Shown here: one piece after another, positions 43,542 to 52,896 of the stretch | How the letters are laid out: each line of letters opens with the position of its first letter | Numbering within the stretch: position 1 is the stretch's first letter | DNA from: Anaerocolumna sp. MB42-C2 | GTDB lineage: Bacteria; Bacillota; Clostridia; Lachnospirales; Lachnospiraceae | Assembly (NCBI RefSeq): GCF_030913705.1 | Contig: NZ_CP133190.1 | Coordinates: forward strand, 5,543,501 to 5,607,500 | Reading direction: 5' to 3' | DNA length: 64,000 nucleotides | Notes under the pieces: model-generated | Database searches by the model: none | Told to the model about the DNA's origin: nothing | Seen by the model: only the letters and a program-made list of their open reading frames with translations | Position numbers and translations under genes: made by a program

Positions 43542-43828
43542 AATATATAGGGAAATGATTCTTTCACCTTTGTATAATTTGTATAAATCCATAATAAATA
43601 TTAAGTATTTTTATTGGAATTGTGCAAAAAAAATAATAAGCTCGCTATATAGGAAAGGTAACTGTGAAACAGTATATTTTTTAATATGCGTCACAATTGA
43701 TACATGTTTCTGGTTTCAATGCCCATAGAGGGCACAATCGGTGTGAAATCGTATTTATTGTTTGGCATGTAAATCAAAATGCGAGTTTTGCAGTTATCTA
43801 TTATATAGGGATGAAAAGGAGAGGAATT

Positions 43829-45484
43829 ATGATAAAGAAAAGATTTTATAGTGTAATTTTGACAGTCTTAATGGTCAGTATGTTATTTACGGGATGCAGC
43901 AAAAGCAAAAATACGGACAGTAATTCAACAGGCGGAACTTCAGCTGACAGTAGTTCGGCAGGCGGAGGATCGAAAGTAAAATTAACAGCGCTCATTAGTA
44001 AACATTCATTGACCAAGGATTTGAAGGAGATGAAGTGGCTTAAAGATTTGGAAGAAAAATGTGGGGTTGAAGTTGAGTGGCAGCAAATATCCGCAGACTG
44101 GGATACTAAAAAAAGCGCAATGTTTGCAAGCGGTAATATCCCCGATCTGTTATTTAATGCTACGGGTGACTCAGATTATGTTCAGTATAAGGGTTTGTTT
44201 GAAAATTTGTCACCCCTTATTGAATCTTACGCACCTAATCTTCAGGAAATGTTTACTGACAAACCGGAGATAAAACAACTGGCTTCTGAGATGGATGGAG
44301 AAATTTATGCAACGCCCAGATATAAATGTGTTTGGCCAAGTACAACATGCACAATGTTTATTAATAAAAAGTGGTTGGATAATTTAGGGTTAGAAATACC
44401 TGCGACCTTTGACGAATTGGAAAAAGTACTGTTAGCTTTTAAAGAGCAGGATGCAAATGGAAATGGTGACACAACGGACGAAATTCCTATGGATTTTCAG
44501 GGATACGAAAACGGAGGTGCTTTTTCACCGAGAGTTTTGTTAGGAAGTTATGGAGTTCAGCTTACAGACGATGCCGACTGCGGTTATTTTGTTGAAGACG
44601 GTGTGGTAAAGAATTATTATACAGATGATCGTTATAAGGAACTTACTATATTTATACAGAAGTTATGGCAGGAGGGACTGATTAACCCGGAAGTATTTAC
44701 TCAGGATTATTCAAAATACCAATCGGTGGCCCGAGGTGACGGAGACGTTGCAAAAGTTGGTTTTACATTTGGATGGGAAACCGGAGACCGGGTTGGTGTT
44801 AAATTAAAAGATCAGTATGCAGTGGTACCTCCATTAAAAGTAACTGCTGACTCTACTGTGGATGTCAGATGGAATAATGATACTTATGCTGAAAATTACA
44901 GCAGGAATGCAATTGCTATGAGTTCCGCCTGCAAGAATAAAGAAGCCGCTATGAAATTTATTGATGGCTTTTATGATAAATTGGTTAGTATGCAGGTTAT
45001 GTTTGGTGGTATGAATGAGGTGGATAAAGGTATTTCCGATAATGATGATGGTACATATACCGTTCTGGCACCGGCAGATACCTCTCTTGATCCGGGTTCC
45101 TGGAAATGGACTAACAGTATAGCGGATTTCGGACCTTATTATATCAGAGAAGATATAAAAAACAGTCTTACCTTAAGTTCGGATATGGAAGCAGCTGTTA
45201 ATGAAAAATCAAATTATACTGCGTTTAGTAAGCTTGATGAAAAGAAAAATGCATATCACAGTGCATTTATGAAATATAGTGTTGATGATATTAGTACCTT
45301 AGCCATAAATCAGGCTAACGTTAATAATATCGTACAGCAAACGATTGCATCCTGGATCACGGATGGATCGGATATCAATTCGGCATGGGCCGCCTATGTT
45401 GATCAGGTTAATAAAGCAGGACAGTCACAAAACACTGAAATCAGACAGAAAGCATATGAGAATTATGTAGCTACTCTAAAATAA
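43829..45484 (+). CDS. Sugar ABC transporter substrate-binding lipoprotein (LplA/YtcQ type)
   Basis: 551 residues. Signal peptide with lipobox FTGC (SMLFTGCSKS), then a Ser/Gly-rich linker and a large binding domain. DANGNGDTTDEIPMDF is a calcium-loop motif typical of this subgroup, found at the same place in the lipoprotein encoded at 8362. Start at 43829 with AAGGAGAGG upstream; the frame from 43697 has no site and would bury the signal peptide. Followed by two permeases and a GH31 glycosidase, which suggests an alpha-linked saccharide. Confidence 0.87.
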   Translation: MIKKRFYSVILTVLMVSMLFTGCSKSKNTDSNSTGGTSADSSSAGGGSKVKLTALISKHSLTKDLKEMKWLKDLEEKCGVEVEWQQISADWDTKKSAMFASGNIPDLLFNATGDSDYVQYKGLFENLSPLIESYAPNLQEMFTDKPEIKQLASEMDGEIYATPRYKCVWPSTTCTMFINKKWLDNLGLEIPATFDELEKVLLAFKEQDANGNGDTTDEIPMDFQGYENGGAFSPRVLLGSYGVQLTDDADCGYFVEDGVVKNYYTDDRYKELTIFIQKLWQEGLINPEVFTQDYSKYQSVARGDGDVAKVGFTFGWETGDRVGVKLKDQYAVVPPLKVTADSTVDVRWNNDTYAENYSRNAIAMSSACKNKEAAMKFIDGFYDKLVSMQVMFGGMNEVDKGISDNDDGTYTVLAPADTSLDPGSWKWTNSIADFGPYYIREDIKNSLTLSSDMEAAVNEKSNYTAFSKLDEKKNAYHSAFMKYSVDDISTLAINQANVNNIVQQTIASWITDGSDINSAWAAYVDQVNKAGQSQNTEIRQKAYENYVATLK

Positions 45485-45504
45485 TAAAGAGATGGTTATT
45501 TAGG

Positions 45505-45542
45505 ACGGAGTGCAGACAGAGAGTCTCATTCCGTTCTTTTTA
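45505..45542 (+). terminator. Intercistronic terminator/attenuator after the binding-protein gene
   Basis: Stem ACGGAGTG...CATTCCGT with inner AGAC/GTCT pairing, followed by TCTTTTT. It stands 14 nt before the permease start and probably lets the lipoprotein be made in excess over the permeases. Confidence 0.7.
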
Positions 45543-45555
45543 AAAAGGAGAGCTT

Positions 45556-46512
45556 ATGAAAAAAGAAAAAAGTGCTGTTAATAATTTATATATGCCCGCC
45601 AAAAGTGGATTTAGAATGAAATTTAAGAGAGATTACCAACTATGGCTAATGGTATTACCTGCTATTATTTTTATAGTTATATTCTGCTATGGCCCAATGT
45701 ATGGTATCCAGCTTGCTTTCAGGGATTATGATTTTACCAAGGGATTTACGGGAGGTAATTGGGCCGGACTTAAATATTTTAATCAATATTTTACAAGCCC
45801 TATGTTTTGGCCTACAATCCGAAATACTTTTGTAATTGCAGTAACTTCTATTGTTTTTGGTTTCCCTGCACCGATTTTATTAGCTTTAATAATAAATCAA
45901 ATTAAAAATAACAGAAGAAAACGTATTCTCCAGACAACGGTTTATTTGCCATATTTTATATCAACAGTTGTATTGGTTGCGATTCTTAATATTTTATGTG
46001 CACCGACTACAGGTCTTATCAGCAATCTTTTGAAAGAATTACATATTATATCTGCGGATGCTAACCTCTTGGGAAATGCTAATAAATTTGTTCCGCTTTA
46101 TGTGATATCCGGTATTTGGCAATCGTGTGGCTGGAATAGTATTATATTTATAGCAGCATTGTCTTCTGTTGATACACAATTATATGATGCAGCTAAAATT
46201 GATGGTGCAAACAGCTGGAAATTAGTCAGATATATTGAACTGCCCACTATTATGCCTACTATTATCATACTATTAATTATGAATATGGGAGGTATTTTAA
46301 GTGTTGGTTTTGAGAAAACATTTTTAATGCAGAATTCCTTGAATAAAAGCGTTTCAGAGGTAATCTCAACGTATGTATTTAATATAGGGTTAAAATCAAG
46401 TCAGTTTAGTTTTGGCGCAGCAGTTGGTTTATTTAATACAGCAGTTAATTTTACCTGTTTAGTGGTTGTTAATTACATAGCAAAGAAAAAAGCTGACATT
46501 AGTCTTGTATAG
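45556..46512 (+). CDS. Sugar ABC transporter permease (LplB type)
   Basis: 318 residues, six membrane spans. First span WLMVLPAIIFIVIFCYGPMY and docking loop YDAAKIDGANSWKLVRYIEL. The ATG has AAGGAGAG upstream. Channel partner of the next gene; ATPase supplied from elsewhere. Confidence 0.88.
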   Translation: MKKEKSAVNNLYMPAKSGFRMKFKRDYQLWLMVLPAIIFIVIFCYGPMYGIQLAFRDYDFTKGFTGGNWAGLKYFNQYFTSPMFWPTIRNTFVIAVTSIVFGFPAPILLALIINQIKNNRRKRILQTTVYLPYFISTVVLVAILNILCAPTTGLISNLLKELHIISADANLLGNANKFVPLYVISGIWQSCGWNSIIFIAALSSVDTQLYDAAKIDGANSWKLVRYIELPTIMPTIIILLIMNMGGILSVGFEKTFLMQNSLNKSVSEVISTYVFNIGLKSSQFSFGAAVGLFNTAVNFTCLVVVNYIAKKKADISLV

Positions 46513-46524
46513 GAGGTGAAGAAT

Positions 46525-47448
46525 ATGTCCAAAGTTGTTGTAAAGAAGAAAAATTTAAGACAGAGAAGCAGCTCAGATATCTTTTTTAGAATACTTGTTA
46601 GTACAGTAAGTGTATTGGCCTTCGTTTCAGTGGTTTATCCTTTATATTTTATTATTATTGCATCCGTAAGCAACTCTAATTATGTAAATCAGGGGTTAGT
46701 TCTTTTTTTGCCGAAAGGATTCAGTACTTATGGCTATGAACAGATATTTAAAGATTCACGTATATGGCACGGATATCTGAATACTATTTTGTACACAATT
46801 GGTGGAACTCTGGTTAATCTTGCAGTAACATTACCTGCGGCATATGCCCTGTCCAGAAAGAACTTCAGGGAACGAAAAATTATCATGGCATTATTTGTAT
46901 TTACCATGTATTTTGGCGGTGGTATGGTTCCGACCTATATGTTAATAAATGATCTGAAAATTATTAATACTCCCTGGGCGATGATCTTACCTACTGCCAT
47001 GAGTGTCTATAATCTAATTATTACAAGAACATTTATGGAAAGTTCTTTGCCGGACGATTTATATGAGGCAGCCATTTTAGACGGCTGTTCACATTTTAAA
47101 TATTTTGGCACGGTGGTCATACCACTTTCCAAGGCAGTCATATCTGTTATTTTTCTATATTATATGGTAGGGCATTGGAATGATTTTTTTAATGCTTTAC
47201 TTTATCTGAACAAGGATGGGCTGCAACCGCTGCAGGTAGTATTAAGGAACATCTTGCTTGTAAATCAGGCATTTGCGGGAGGTGCCGGTTCGGGTGCCGG
47301 AGCCGGAGCCGGAAGTTATGCGCAGCAATTTGCGGATCAGATTAAATATGGCGTAATTATTGTATCTACAGTTCCAATCTTATGCATCTATCCATTTATT
47401 CAAAAGTATTTTGAGAAAGGTGTTATGATTGGTGCTGTAAAAGGATGA
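46525..47448 (+). CDS. Sugar ABC transporter permease (LplC type) with Gly/Ala-rich insert
   Basis: 307 residues. Six spans; docking loop YEAAILDGCSHFKYFGTVVI; C-terminus GVMIGAVKG as in the family. Start at 46525 with AGGAGG upstream, chosen over a GTG at 46516 inside that site. Near residue 250 a low-complexity stretch AGGAGSGAGAGAGS replaces the polar loop seen in the paralogue at 11204. The DNA there is a short GGTGCC/GGAGCC repeat (about 47278-47315), so the loop probably arose by slippage. Confidence 0.87.
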   Translation: MSKVVVKKKNLRQRSSSDIFFRILVSTVSVLAFVSVVYPLYFIIIASVSNSNYVNQGLVLFLPKGFSTYGYEQIFKDSRIWHGYLNTILYTIGGTLVNLAVTLPAAYALSRKNFRERKIIMALFVFTMYFGGGMVPTYMLINDLKIINTPWAMILPTAMSVYNLIITRTFMESSLPDDLYEAAILDGCSHFKYFGTVVIPLSKAVISVIFLYYMVGHWNDFFNALLYLNKDGLQPLQVVLRNILLVNQAFAGGAGSGAGAGAGSYAQQFADQIKYGVIIVSTVPILCIYPFIQKYFEKGVMIGAVKG

Positions 47449-47706
47449 GCGCGTCCAGATAAAGGTTTAAATTCTGGAGCAGCGAAAGAAATATTAAAGT
47501 CTGTATGGGATTTGGAAGTGGATAATCGGTACTGATATGGAGTTTTACCATAAAAATAGGTGATAAGAAATAATCAGGTTAGGTGTTTAAGTTTTTTGGT
47601 TATGCAATTTATTAAGATAATAATAGAATCGGTCAAAATATATACGGAAATCTGCCATAAAAATAAGTATAATAACTATAAGTTTAAACTTATAGGAGGA
47701 AAGAAA

Positions 47707-49704
47707 ATGGAATTTATCCATAGAGAAAACAATAGTTTGGAGTATCAATTTAATGGTGAAACTCTACGTATTGAACCATGGGGTGCAGACAGTTTCCGCG
47801 TAAGATCCACAGTTTTAGGACAACTTATAGATACGGATTATGCATTGTTACCACAGCCGGAACATGTACCGCACATTCAGACGGAGGAATACAGGGGAGA
47901 GATTGTTAACGGAAAAATCAAAGCAGTTTTAGAAGTATCCGGCTGGAATAAAAAATGTACTATCAGTTTCTATAACCAGAAGGGAGAGCTTCTGTTAAAA
48001 GAAGCCGGGGATGGCGGAGCTTTAAATAAGAAGAACCGCACGTTCAAGCCAAATCTTGGTGGAGATTATAGTCTGACAGTAACTTTTGCTTCCGCTAGTG
48101 AGGAAAAGTTATATGGTATGGGACAATATCAGCAGGATATTTTAAATATAAAGAACTGCAATCTGGAGCTGGCACATCGTAATTCTCAGGCCAGCGTTCC
48201 TTTTGTATTATCAAGCCTTGGTTATGGTTTTTTATGGCATAATCCGGCAGTGGGACGGGTAAGCTTTGGTAAGAATAATACCGAATGGTACGCAGAAAGC
48301 ACTAAGCAGATGGATTATTGGATTACTGCTGGAGATACGCCGGATGAGATTGAAAGGGCATATGCTGATGTTACCGGTAAGGTGCCTATGATGCCGGAAT
48401 ACGGTATGGGATTCTGGCAGTGTAAACTTAGGTATTGGAATCAGGAACAGCTGCTAAATGTAGCTAGGGAATATAAGAAGAGAAATATCCCCATTAATCT
48501 TATTGTATGTGATTTCTTCCACTGGCCTAAAATGGGTGATTTCCGTTTCGATGATGAATTTTTTCCGGATCCGGAGGTTATGGTGAAAGAATTAAAAGAA
48601 ATGGGGATTGAGCTAATGGTATCCGTGTGGCCGCAAATTGATTTGAAGAGTGAGAATTTCGCCGAAATGCAGCAGAAAGGACTTTTGGTTAAAACGGAAA
48701 GAGGAGTTGAAATCTGTATGTGTTTTGGCGGGGAGAGTGTTTTCTTTGATGCCACTAATCCAAAAGCAAGGAATTATGTATGGGATAAATGCAGGAAAAA
48801 CTACTATAGTAAAGGAATAAAAGTATTTTGGCTGGATGAAGCCGAACCGGAGTATACGGTTTATGATTTTGATAATTACCGCTATTTCCTGGGAACAAAT
48901 ATACAGGTAGGCAATATTTATCCCCAGCTTTATTCCAGAACTTTTTATGATGGTTTGAGAGAATCCGGTCAGGATAATATCATAAATCTGGTACGCTGTG
49001 CCTGGGCAGGCAGCCAGAGATACGGAGCACTGGTCTGGTCGGGTGATATTCACTGTGATTATGAGACGTTCAGAAAGCAGCTGTGTGCAGGGCTTAATAT
49101 GGGTATTGCAGGTATTCCCTGGTGGACAACGGATATTGGCGGCTTTAGCGGTGGTTTCACTGAGAACGAAGATTTTCAGAAACTTTTAATCCGCTGGTTT
49201 GAATGGGGCACTTTCTGTCCGGTAATGCGTCTGCATGGTGATAGGGGACCGGGTGAAAAAGTGTATAGAAAAGACGGAAGCGAAGCTATAAGTTCTGGCA
49301 GTGATAATGAAGTTTGGAGTTTTGGAGAAGAAAATTATAATATTATGGTAAAGTATATCAGATTTAGGGAAGCCATGAGGCCGTATACTCGAGAACTTAT
49401 GGAAGAAGCCCATTCTATGGGAAAACCTGTTATGAGAACCATGTTTTATGAATTCCCGAAAGAGGAAATCTGCTGGGAATTAAAAGATGAGTATATGTAT
49501 GGCAGTGATATTCTGGTAGCTCCTGTTATGTATGAAGATATGTTTGAAAGAAATGTATATTTGCCAAAAGGTGCCATATGGACTAATGTCCACGACGGTA
49601 AGGATTATGAAGGCGGGCAGACTGTCACTGTTACAGCTGAACTGGACGTTATACCGGTATTTTTACGTGACGGCAGATTGAATGAGTTGATTGGATTGAT
49701 TTAA
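47707..49704 (+). CDS. GH31 glycosidase, alpha-xylosidase-like
   Basis: 665 residues. An N-terminal beta-sandwich is followed by the GH31 barrel: MPEYGMGFWQCKLRYWNQEQ, the nucleophile motif KVFWLDEAEPE with Asp near residue 377, and acid/base region MRLHGDRGPGE with Asp near 512. The WLDxxEPE form is common among alpha-xylosidases, but alpha-glucosidase activity is not excluded. Start at 47707 with AGGAGG upstream; the frame from 47560 is leader. No signal peptide. It follows the transporter by about 260 nt in the same direction, so imported alpha-linked sugars are the likely substrate. Confidence 0.83.
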   Translation: MEFIHRENNSLEYQFNGETLRIEPWGADSFRVRSTVLGQLIDTDYALLPQPEHVPHIQTEEYRGEIVNGKIKAVLEVSGWNKKCTISFYNQKGELLLKEAGDGGALNKKNRTFKPNLGGDYSLTVTFASASEEKLYGMGQYQQDILNIKNCNLELAHRNSQASVPFVLSSLGYGFLWHNPAVGRVSFGKNNTEWYAESTKQMDYWITAGDTPDEIERAYADVTGKVPMMPEYGMGFWQCKLRYWNQEQLLNVAREYKKRNIPINLIVCDFFHWPKMGDFRFDDEFFPDPEVMVKELKEMGIELMVSVWPQIDLKSENFAEMQQKGLLVKTERGVEICMCFGGESVFFDATNPKARNYVWDKCRKNYYSKGIKVFWLDEAEPEYTVYDFDNYRYFLGTNIQVGNIYPQLYSRTFYDGLRESGQDNIINLVRCAWAGSQRYGALVWSGDIHCDYETFRKQLCAGLNMGIAGIPWWTTDIGGFSGGFTENEDFQKLLIRWFEWGTFCPVMRLHGDRGPGEKVYRKDGSEAISSGSDNEVWSFGEENYNIMVKYIRFREAMRPYTRELMEEAHSMGKPVMRTMFYEFPKEEICWELKDEYMYGSDILVAPVMYEDMFERNVYLPKGAIWTNVHDGKDYEGGQTVTVTAELDVIPVFLRDGRLNELIGLI

Positions 49705-49751
49705 CGATGTATATAATTCGAGTTGATATGAAAAAATTGAGTTTTTTCAAA

Positions 49752-49822
49752 TTGAAATGCCCCTTGTTTCTATTTATAATGAACATATAGTTTACAAACA
49801 TATGAAAATAGAAGAAAGGGGC
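49752..49822 (+). promoter_or_regulatory. Promoter embedded in a long inverted repeat before the HTH gene
   Basis: TTGAAA (49752-49757), 17 nt, TATAAT (49775-49780). The spacer sequence GCCCCTTGTTTCTATTT (49759-49775) is nearly complementary to 49806-49822, which holds the ribosome site. A regulator bound to both arms would loop the promoter onto the start region. Confidence 0.6.
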
Positions 49823-49828
49823 TATATT

Positions 49829-50281
49829 ATGAAAGAGTTTTTCACCATTGATGATTTGTCCGTTATGACAATGCTTTCTACAAGAACAATTCGAAATTAT
49901 ATTACTAAAGATTTCTTATCTGGCAAGAAGATAGACGGCGTATGGAGATTTACTGCTGATGATATAGATAAATTTTTTAAAGTAGACTTTGTTAATCAGA
50001 GTGTTCAGAGCAAAAAATACGGAATTGTTTTTAATTATTTGTCCAATGAGGTTAAAAATGAAAATTCAGTTTGTTCGATCTATGATTATTCAAATGTTGA
50101 TAATGATAAAGCTGAAAATATCTGTAACAGAATGATAGAATTGGTGAACTCTAATCAATATGGTAAGGTAACGTTTTCTTACTCTTATAACGGAAAGAAA
50201 AAAATAGTACGTATCCTTTTAACAGGAACAATAATGGATATTCACACTCTTATGAATGATTTTATTAACTTATCACAATAA
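49829..50281 (+). CDS. Small MerR-like helix-turn-helix protein
   Basis: 150 residues. The N-terminus FTIDDLSVMTMLSTRTIRNY is a MerR/excisionase-type winged helix, continuing with LSGKKIDGVWRFTADDIDKF. The C-terminal 80 residues are unrecognised, with a beta-rich end (KVTFSYSYNGKKKIVRILLT). Start at 49829 with AAAGGGGC upstream. The inverted repeat over its promoter suggests autoregulation. It could bind DNA as a dimer through the C-terminal part; that is inference. Confidence 0.65.
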   Translation: MKEFFTIDDLSVMTMLSTRTIRNYITKDFLSGKKIDGVWRFTADDIDKFFKVDFVNQSVQSKKYGIVFNYLSNEVKNENSVCSIYDYSNVDNDKAENICNRMIELVNSNQYGKVTFSYSYNGKKKIVRILLTGTIMDIHTLMNDFINLSQ

Positions 50282-50429
50282 ATCTTGGAATAATGTTATC
50301 AATCTGGTATTTTATGAGGCTGTTGCTTTAGCGATTGAACAAGCGTAAAGAAGCATCTTCCACTTTCCCTAAATAACTCTAATAATCAGATGCTATTTTG
50401 ATAGCCTAAAAGGTGATAAATACCTCTAA

Positions 50430-50468
50430 TAAAAAAGGGTGCCGCACACATTTTAGTGCGACAGCCCC
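50430..50468 (-). terminator. Terminator of the sortase operon
   Basis: On the minus strand a hairpin, GGGGCTGTCGCAC pairing with GTGCGGCACCC, is followed by a run of six T. It lies just past the sortase stop. Confidence 0.75.
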
Positions 50469-50471
50469 AGT

Positions 50472-51158
50472 TTAATTCAATGTTTTATCAGCAAGATAGG
50501 CCACCAGAATGTAACGTTTTGGTGCGGAGCCTATATAGTCAAAGGGATAACAGGTGCTGACTGTCAGCGTTGTACTCGGCTTCGGAACAATAACGGTGCG
50601 GTCTTCCTTATCAACGATTCGTACTTTTTTCACTTTGTATTTAAATTCTCCTGCAGAGGTGCGAACTATAAGTAAATCACCTTTGCCTACTTTCCCAAGC
50701 TTTCGAAACACGGTATCGCGATGACCGGCTAATACCGCATTATCATTTTCACCGGGTAGAACACTTCCTTCATAATGCCCTACACCCTTTTCAAGCTCAT
50801 CCTCATTCGTGCCCTCATATATGGGAAGAGTAGCATTTATTTTTTTAATATATAATTCTCCGATTTCCTCACCTTTTTTTGGGCGGACAGGATATAAAAC
50901 AACGTCAGCTGAATCAGTATCTGTGTTATTATTATCAGCAGCCTTGGATATATCTAAGTCAGTAGTTTTATCGTTGGTTTCTATATTTATACTATTTGTC
51001 GCTGAGGTATTTTCATCAGAAACCGCAGCAAAAAAACCTTTTGAAAACTTAAAAAGATTATCTGCCGTAAAACTTATCGCAGTTATAATAAGAACAAATG
51101 AAAAGATTCGAAAATAAACAAATTTATTCCATTTTGGGACTTTCTTTAATAATTTCAT
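50472..51158 (-). CDS. Class D-type sortase
   Basis: 228 residues. One N-terminal membrane span (FVYFRIFSFVLIITAIS), an acidic Asn/Asp/Thr-rich linker of about 55 residues, then the sortase barrel. Catalytic residues are visible: His in VLAGHRDTVF, Cys in LTVSTCYPFDYIG and Arg in APKRYILVA. The STCYPFxYIGxAPxR context is that of class D enzymes. Start is uncertain between 51158 and 51167; both overlap the end of the upstream gene by about 40 bases, so the two are coupled. Its substrate is very likely the LPKTS protein encoded just upstream. Confidence 0.85.
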   Translation of the reverse strand: MKLLKKVPKWNKFVYFRIFSFVLIITAISFTADNLFKFSKGFFAAVSDENTSATNSINIETNDKTTDLDISKAADNNNTDTDSADVVLYPVRPKKGEEIGELYIKKINATLPIYEGTNEDELEKGVGHYEGSVLPGENDNAVLAGHRDTVFRKLGKVGKGDLLIVRTSAGEFKYKVKKVRIVDKEDRTVIVPKPSTTLTVSTCYPFDYIGSAPKRYILVAYLADKTLN

Positions 51159-52548
51159 TTTCCTCATTCCTTAATTTTCGGTATAGTATAACGCCCGTTA
51201 ATACAAAGAAAAGACCGATTAAAGCATTAGGCAGGTAATCAGAAGAGGTTTTGGGCAATTTGCCGCCTTTTATGGTTTTAACTTCCGGTTTAGATTTTGC
51301 CGGTTTGGTAACGGCAGGTTTATCTACTGCATTAATTACCCCTTCGGTAGAGTCTTCTACTACATCAACTAATTCTCCAAAGATATTACTTGGAATATTA
51401 AAATCAGCAAGCAGCTGTGAGTCGGAACCAAACAGCTCCACGATTAAGTTAAAATCTTTCAACTCATTGTTATTTAACATTTGAAATAATTTTTCAAAAG
51501 ATATGGGTGTCTCTTTACCATTGGATTTAAAGGTTAAGACAGCGTTCAGCTTAAAAAAGGACAGTAAATCTTCATAAATGGATGCTAATTCAGAAATTTG
51601 TCCGTCAGTAAGATGTTTGGTATCTGCTAAATCATAAAAAGGCAATAAACGGTTTCCGATGGCATCCAACTGTTTTTCTAATGCAGGATCCGAGAAATAA
51701 TCTTCCATGGAAAGAAAATAATTCATTAGTTTTTGTAATTCGTCCTCGGTCAAACCTATTTTTCCCATGATAGAAGTAATCCCGCCGAGAACATCATCAA
51801 ACCCGGGGAGTTCACCCCCATTAGAAGTCCAGACAATTTCTTCTAAGTCATCCAGAAATATGAAATTATTAATTTCTTTCCCATTATTTTCTAACAACTT
51901 AAGAAGAGCTTCTTTATCCAGATCATAGGTCTCATAAATATAGTCCAGATTACTGAGATCGGCTTGAATAACCTCTCCTAAGAAATCACTTACCTGTTCT
52001 ACGGTTTCAAAATTGTCCAGGCGCATATCATAGTCTGCCAGTGCGGCTTCAACAGTTTCTTTTGTTACTTCAAAACCTCTTTCGCTGCTGATCTTGGTTA
52101 AATACGCTGCGAACTTCTGGTCAAAATCCGGATCTCTTACAAATTCACCGTTTTCCTGATAGAAATAAACTGCGAATACAAGATCATTGAGATAAATATA
52201 ATCCTCTAAGGTTTCACCATTATCCTTCAGTAATTGTTCAAGTTTCTCCTGGTCTAAATCATTGTTTTCATAAATACCTGATAAGTTACTAAAATCTGCC
52301 TTTATAACTTCTCCCAGAAAACTCTTTAAATCGGCAGCCGAATCAAAATCTTTAAGTCTTTCATCATAGGTGGAAAGGATGGCTTCAATGTTTTCTTTCG
52401 AAACCTCAAAACCTCTTTCTACACTGACTTCATTTAAGTATTGTATCAGTTCCTGATCAAAATTAGTATTTTCTGCAGCGAATGCTGTCTTTGGAAAAAT
52501 ACTAAGGATAAGCGAAAAAATAAGTAATATTACCCCCACTTTTTTCAT
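51124..52548 (-). CDS. Processed acidic surface protein with LPKTS sorting signal
   Basis: 474 residues. Signal peptide (KKVGVILLIFSLILSIFPKT, AFAA cleavage), then two tandem repeats of about 115 residues, each opening with FDQELIQYLNEVSVERGFEV or FDQKFAAYLTKISSERGFEV and containing FLGEVIQADLSNL. A longer acidic region follows, then a Pro/Lys-rich wall spacer and the C-terminal signal LPKTSSDYLPNALIGLFFVL with a basic tail. The pattern matches the processed acidic surface proteins that occur next to class D sortases. Start at 52548 with GGGAGAG upstream. It is anchored to the cell wall; function is unknown. Confidence 0.82.
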   Translation of the reverse strand: MKKVGVILLIFSLILSIFPKTAFAAENTNFDQELIQYLNEVSVERGFEVSKENIEAILSTYDERLKDFDSAADLKSFLGEVIKADFSNLSGIYENNDLDQEKLEQLLKDNGETLEDYIYLNDLVFAVYFYQENGEFVRDPDFDQKFAAYLTKISSERGFEVTKETVEAALADYDMRLDNFETVEQVSDFLGEVIQADLSNLDYIYETYDLDKEALLKLLENNGKEINNFIFLDDLEEIVWTSNGGELPGFDDVLGGITSIMGKIGLTEDELQKLMNYFLSMEDYFSDPALEKQLDAIGNRLLPFYDLADTKHLTDGQISELASIYEDLLSFFKLNAVLTFKSNGKETPISFEKLFQMLNNNELKDFNLIVELFGSDSQLLADFNIPSNIFGELVDVVEDSTEGVINAVDKPAVTKPAKSKPEVKTIKGGKLPKTSSDYLPNALIGLFFVLTGVILYRKLRNEENEIIKESPKME

Positions 52549-52896
52549 ATGTCTCTCCCATCTGCCTTTACTATGGCGCAAAATTTATGCGAATGCAATT
52601 TGTGTATACGGGTTCACCCTGTATAGACGCTTAACGCATGCGGACTAATTTAGCCCTGCAAGGTTATTATATAATACTGCGAAATCATTGACTATACGTG
52701 AAATGTTTCCAATAAGCCCAGGGGAGGGGGAGTACGAGTAACTAATATTTCTTATTTTGCAGTACCAGGATTACATATATTAATATAATGTTGTAAATGA
52801 GTTAACTTGACAGTAAAACTGCCTTGATTTTGCCATATAATTTTACAACTCTATAATAAGTTGTTATTATAATAACTTTTAAGGAGGTGGATTACT
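52549..52896. other. Divergent control region of the surface-protein operon and the two-component system
   Basis: Contains an imperfect dyad TATACGGGT-TCA-CCCTGTATA (about 52604-52624) and the dyad ACAACT-N8-AGTTGT (52845-52864) shortly before the response-regulator gene. The latter is a candidate self-binding site. Nothing else is recognised. Confidence 0.4.

Noticed and set aside
49759..49822. RNA hairpin hiding the ribosome site of the HTH gene
   Set aside because: The left arm lies upstream of the expected transcription start, so the two arms are not on the same RNA from that promoter.
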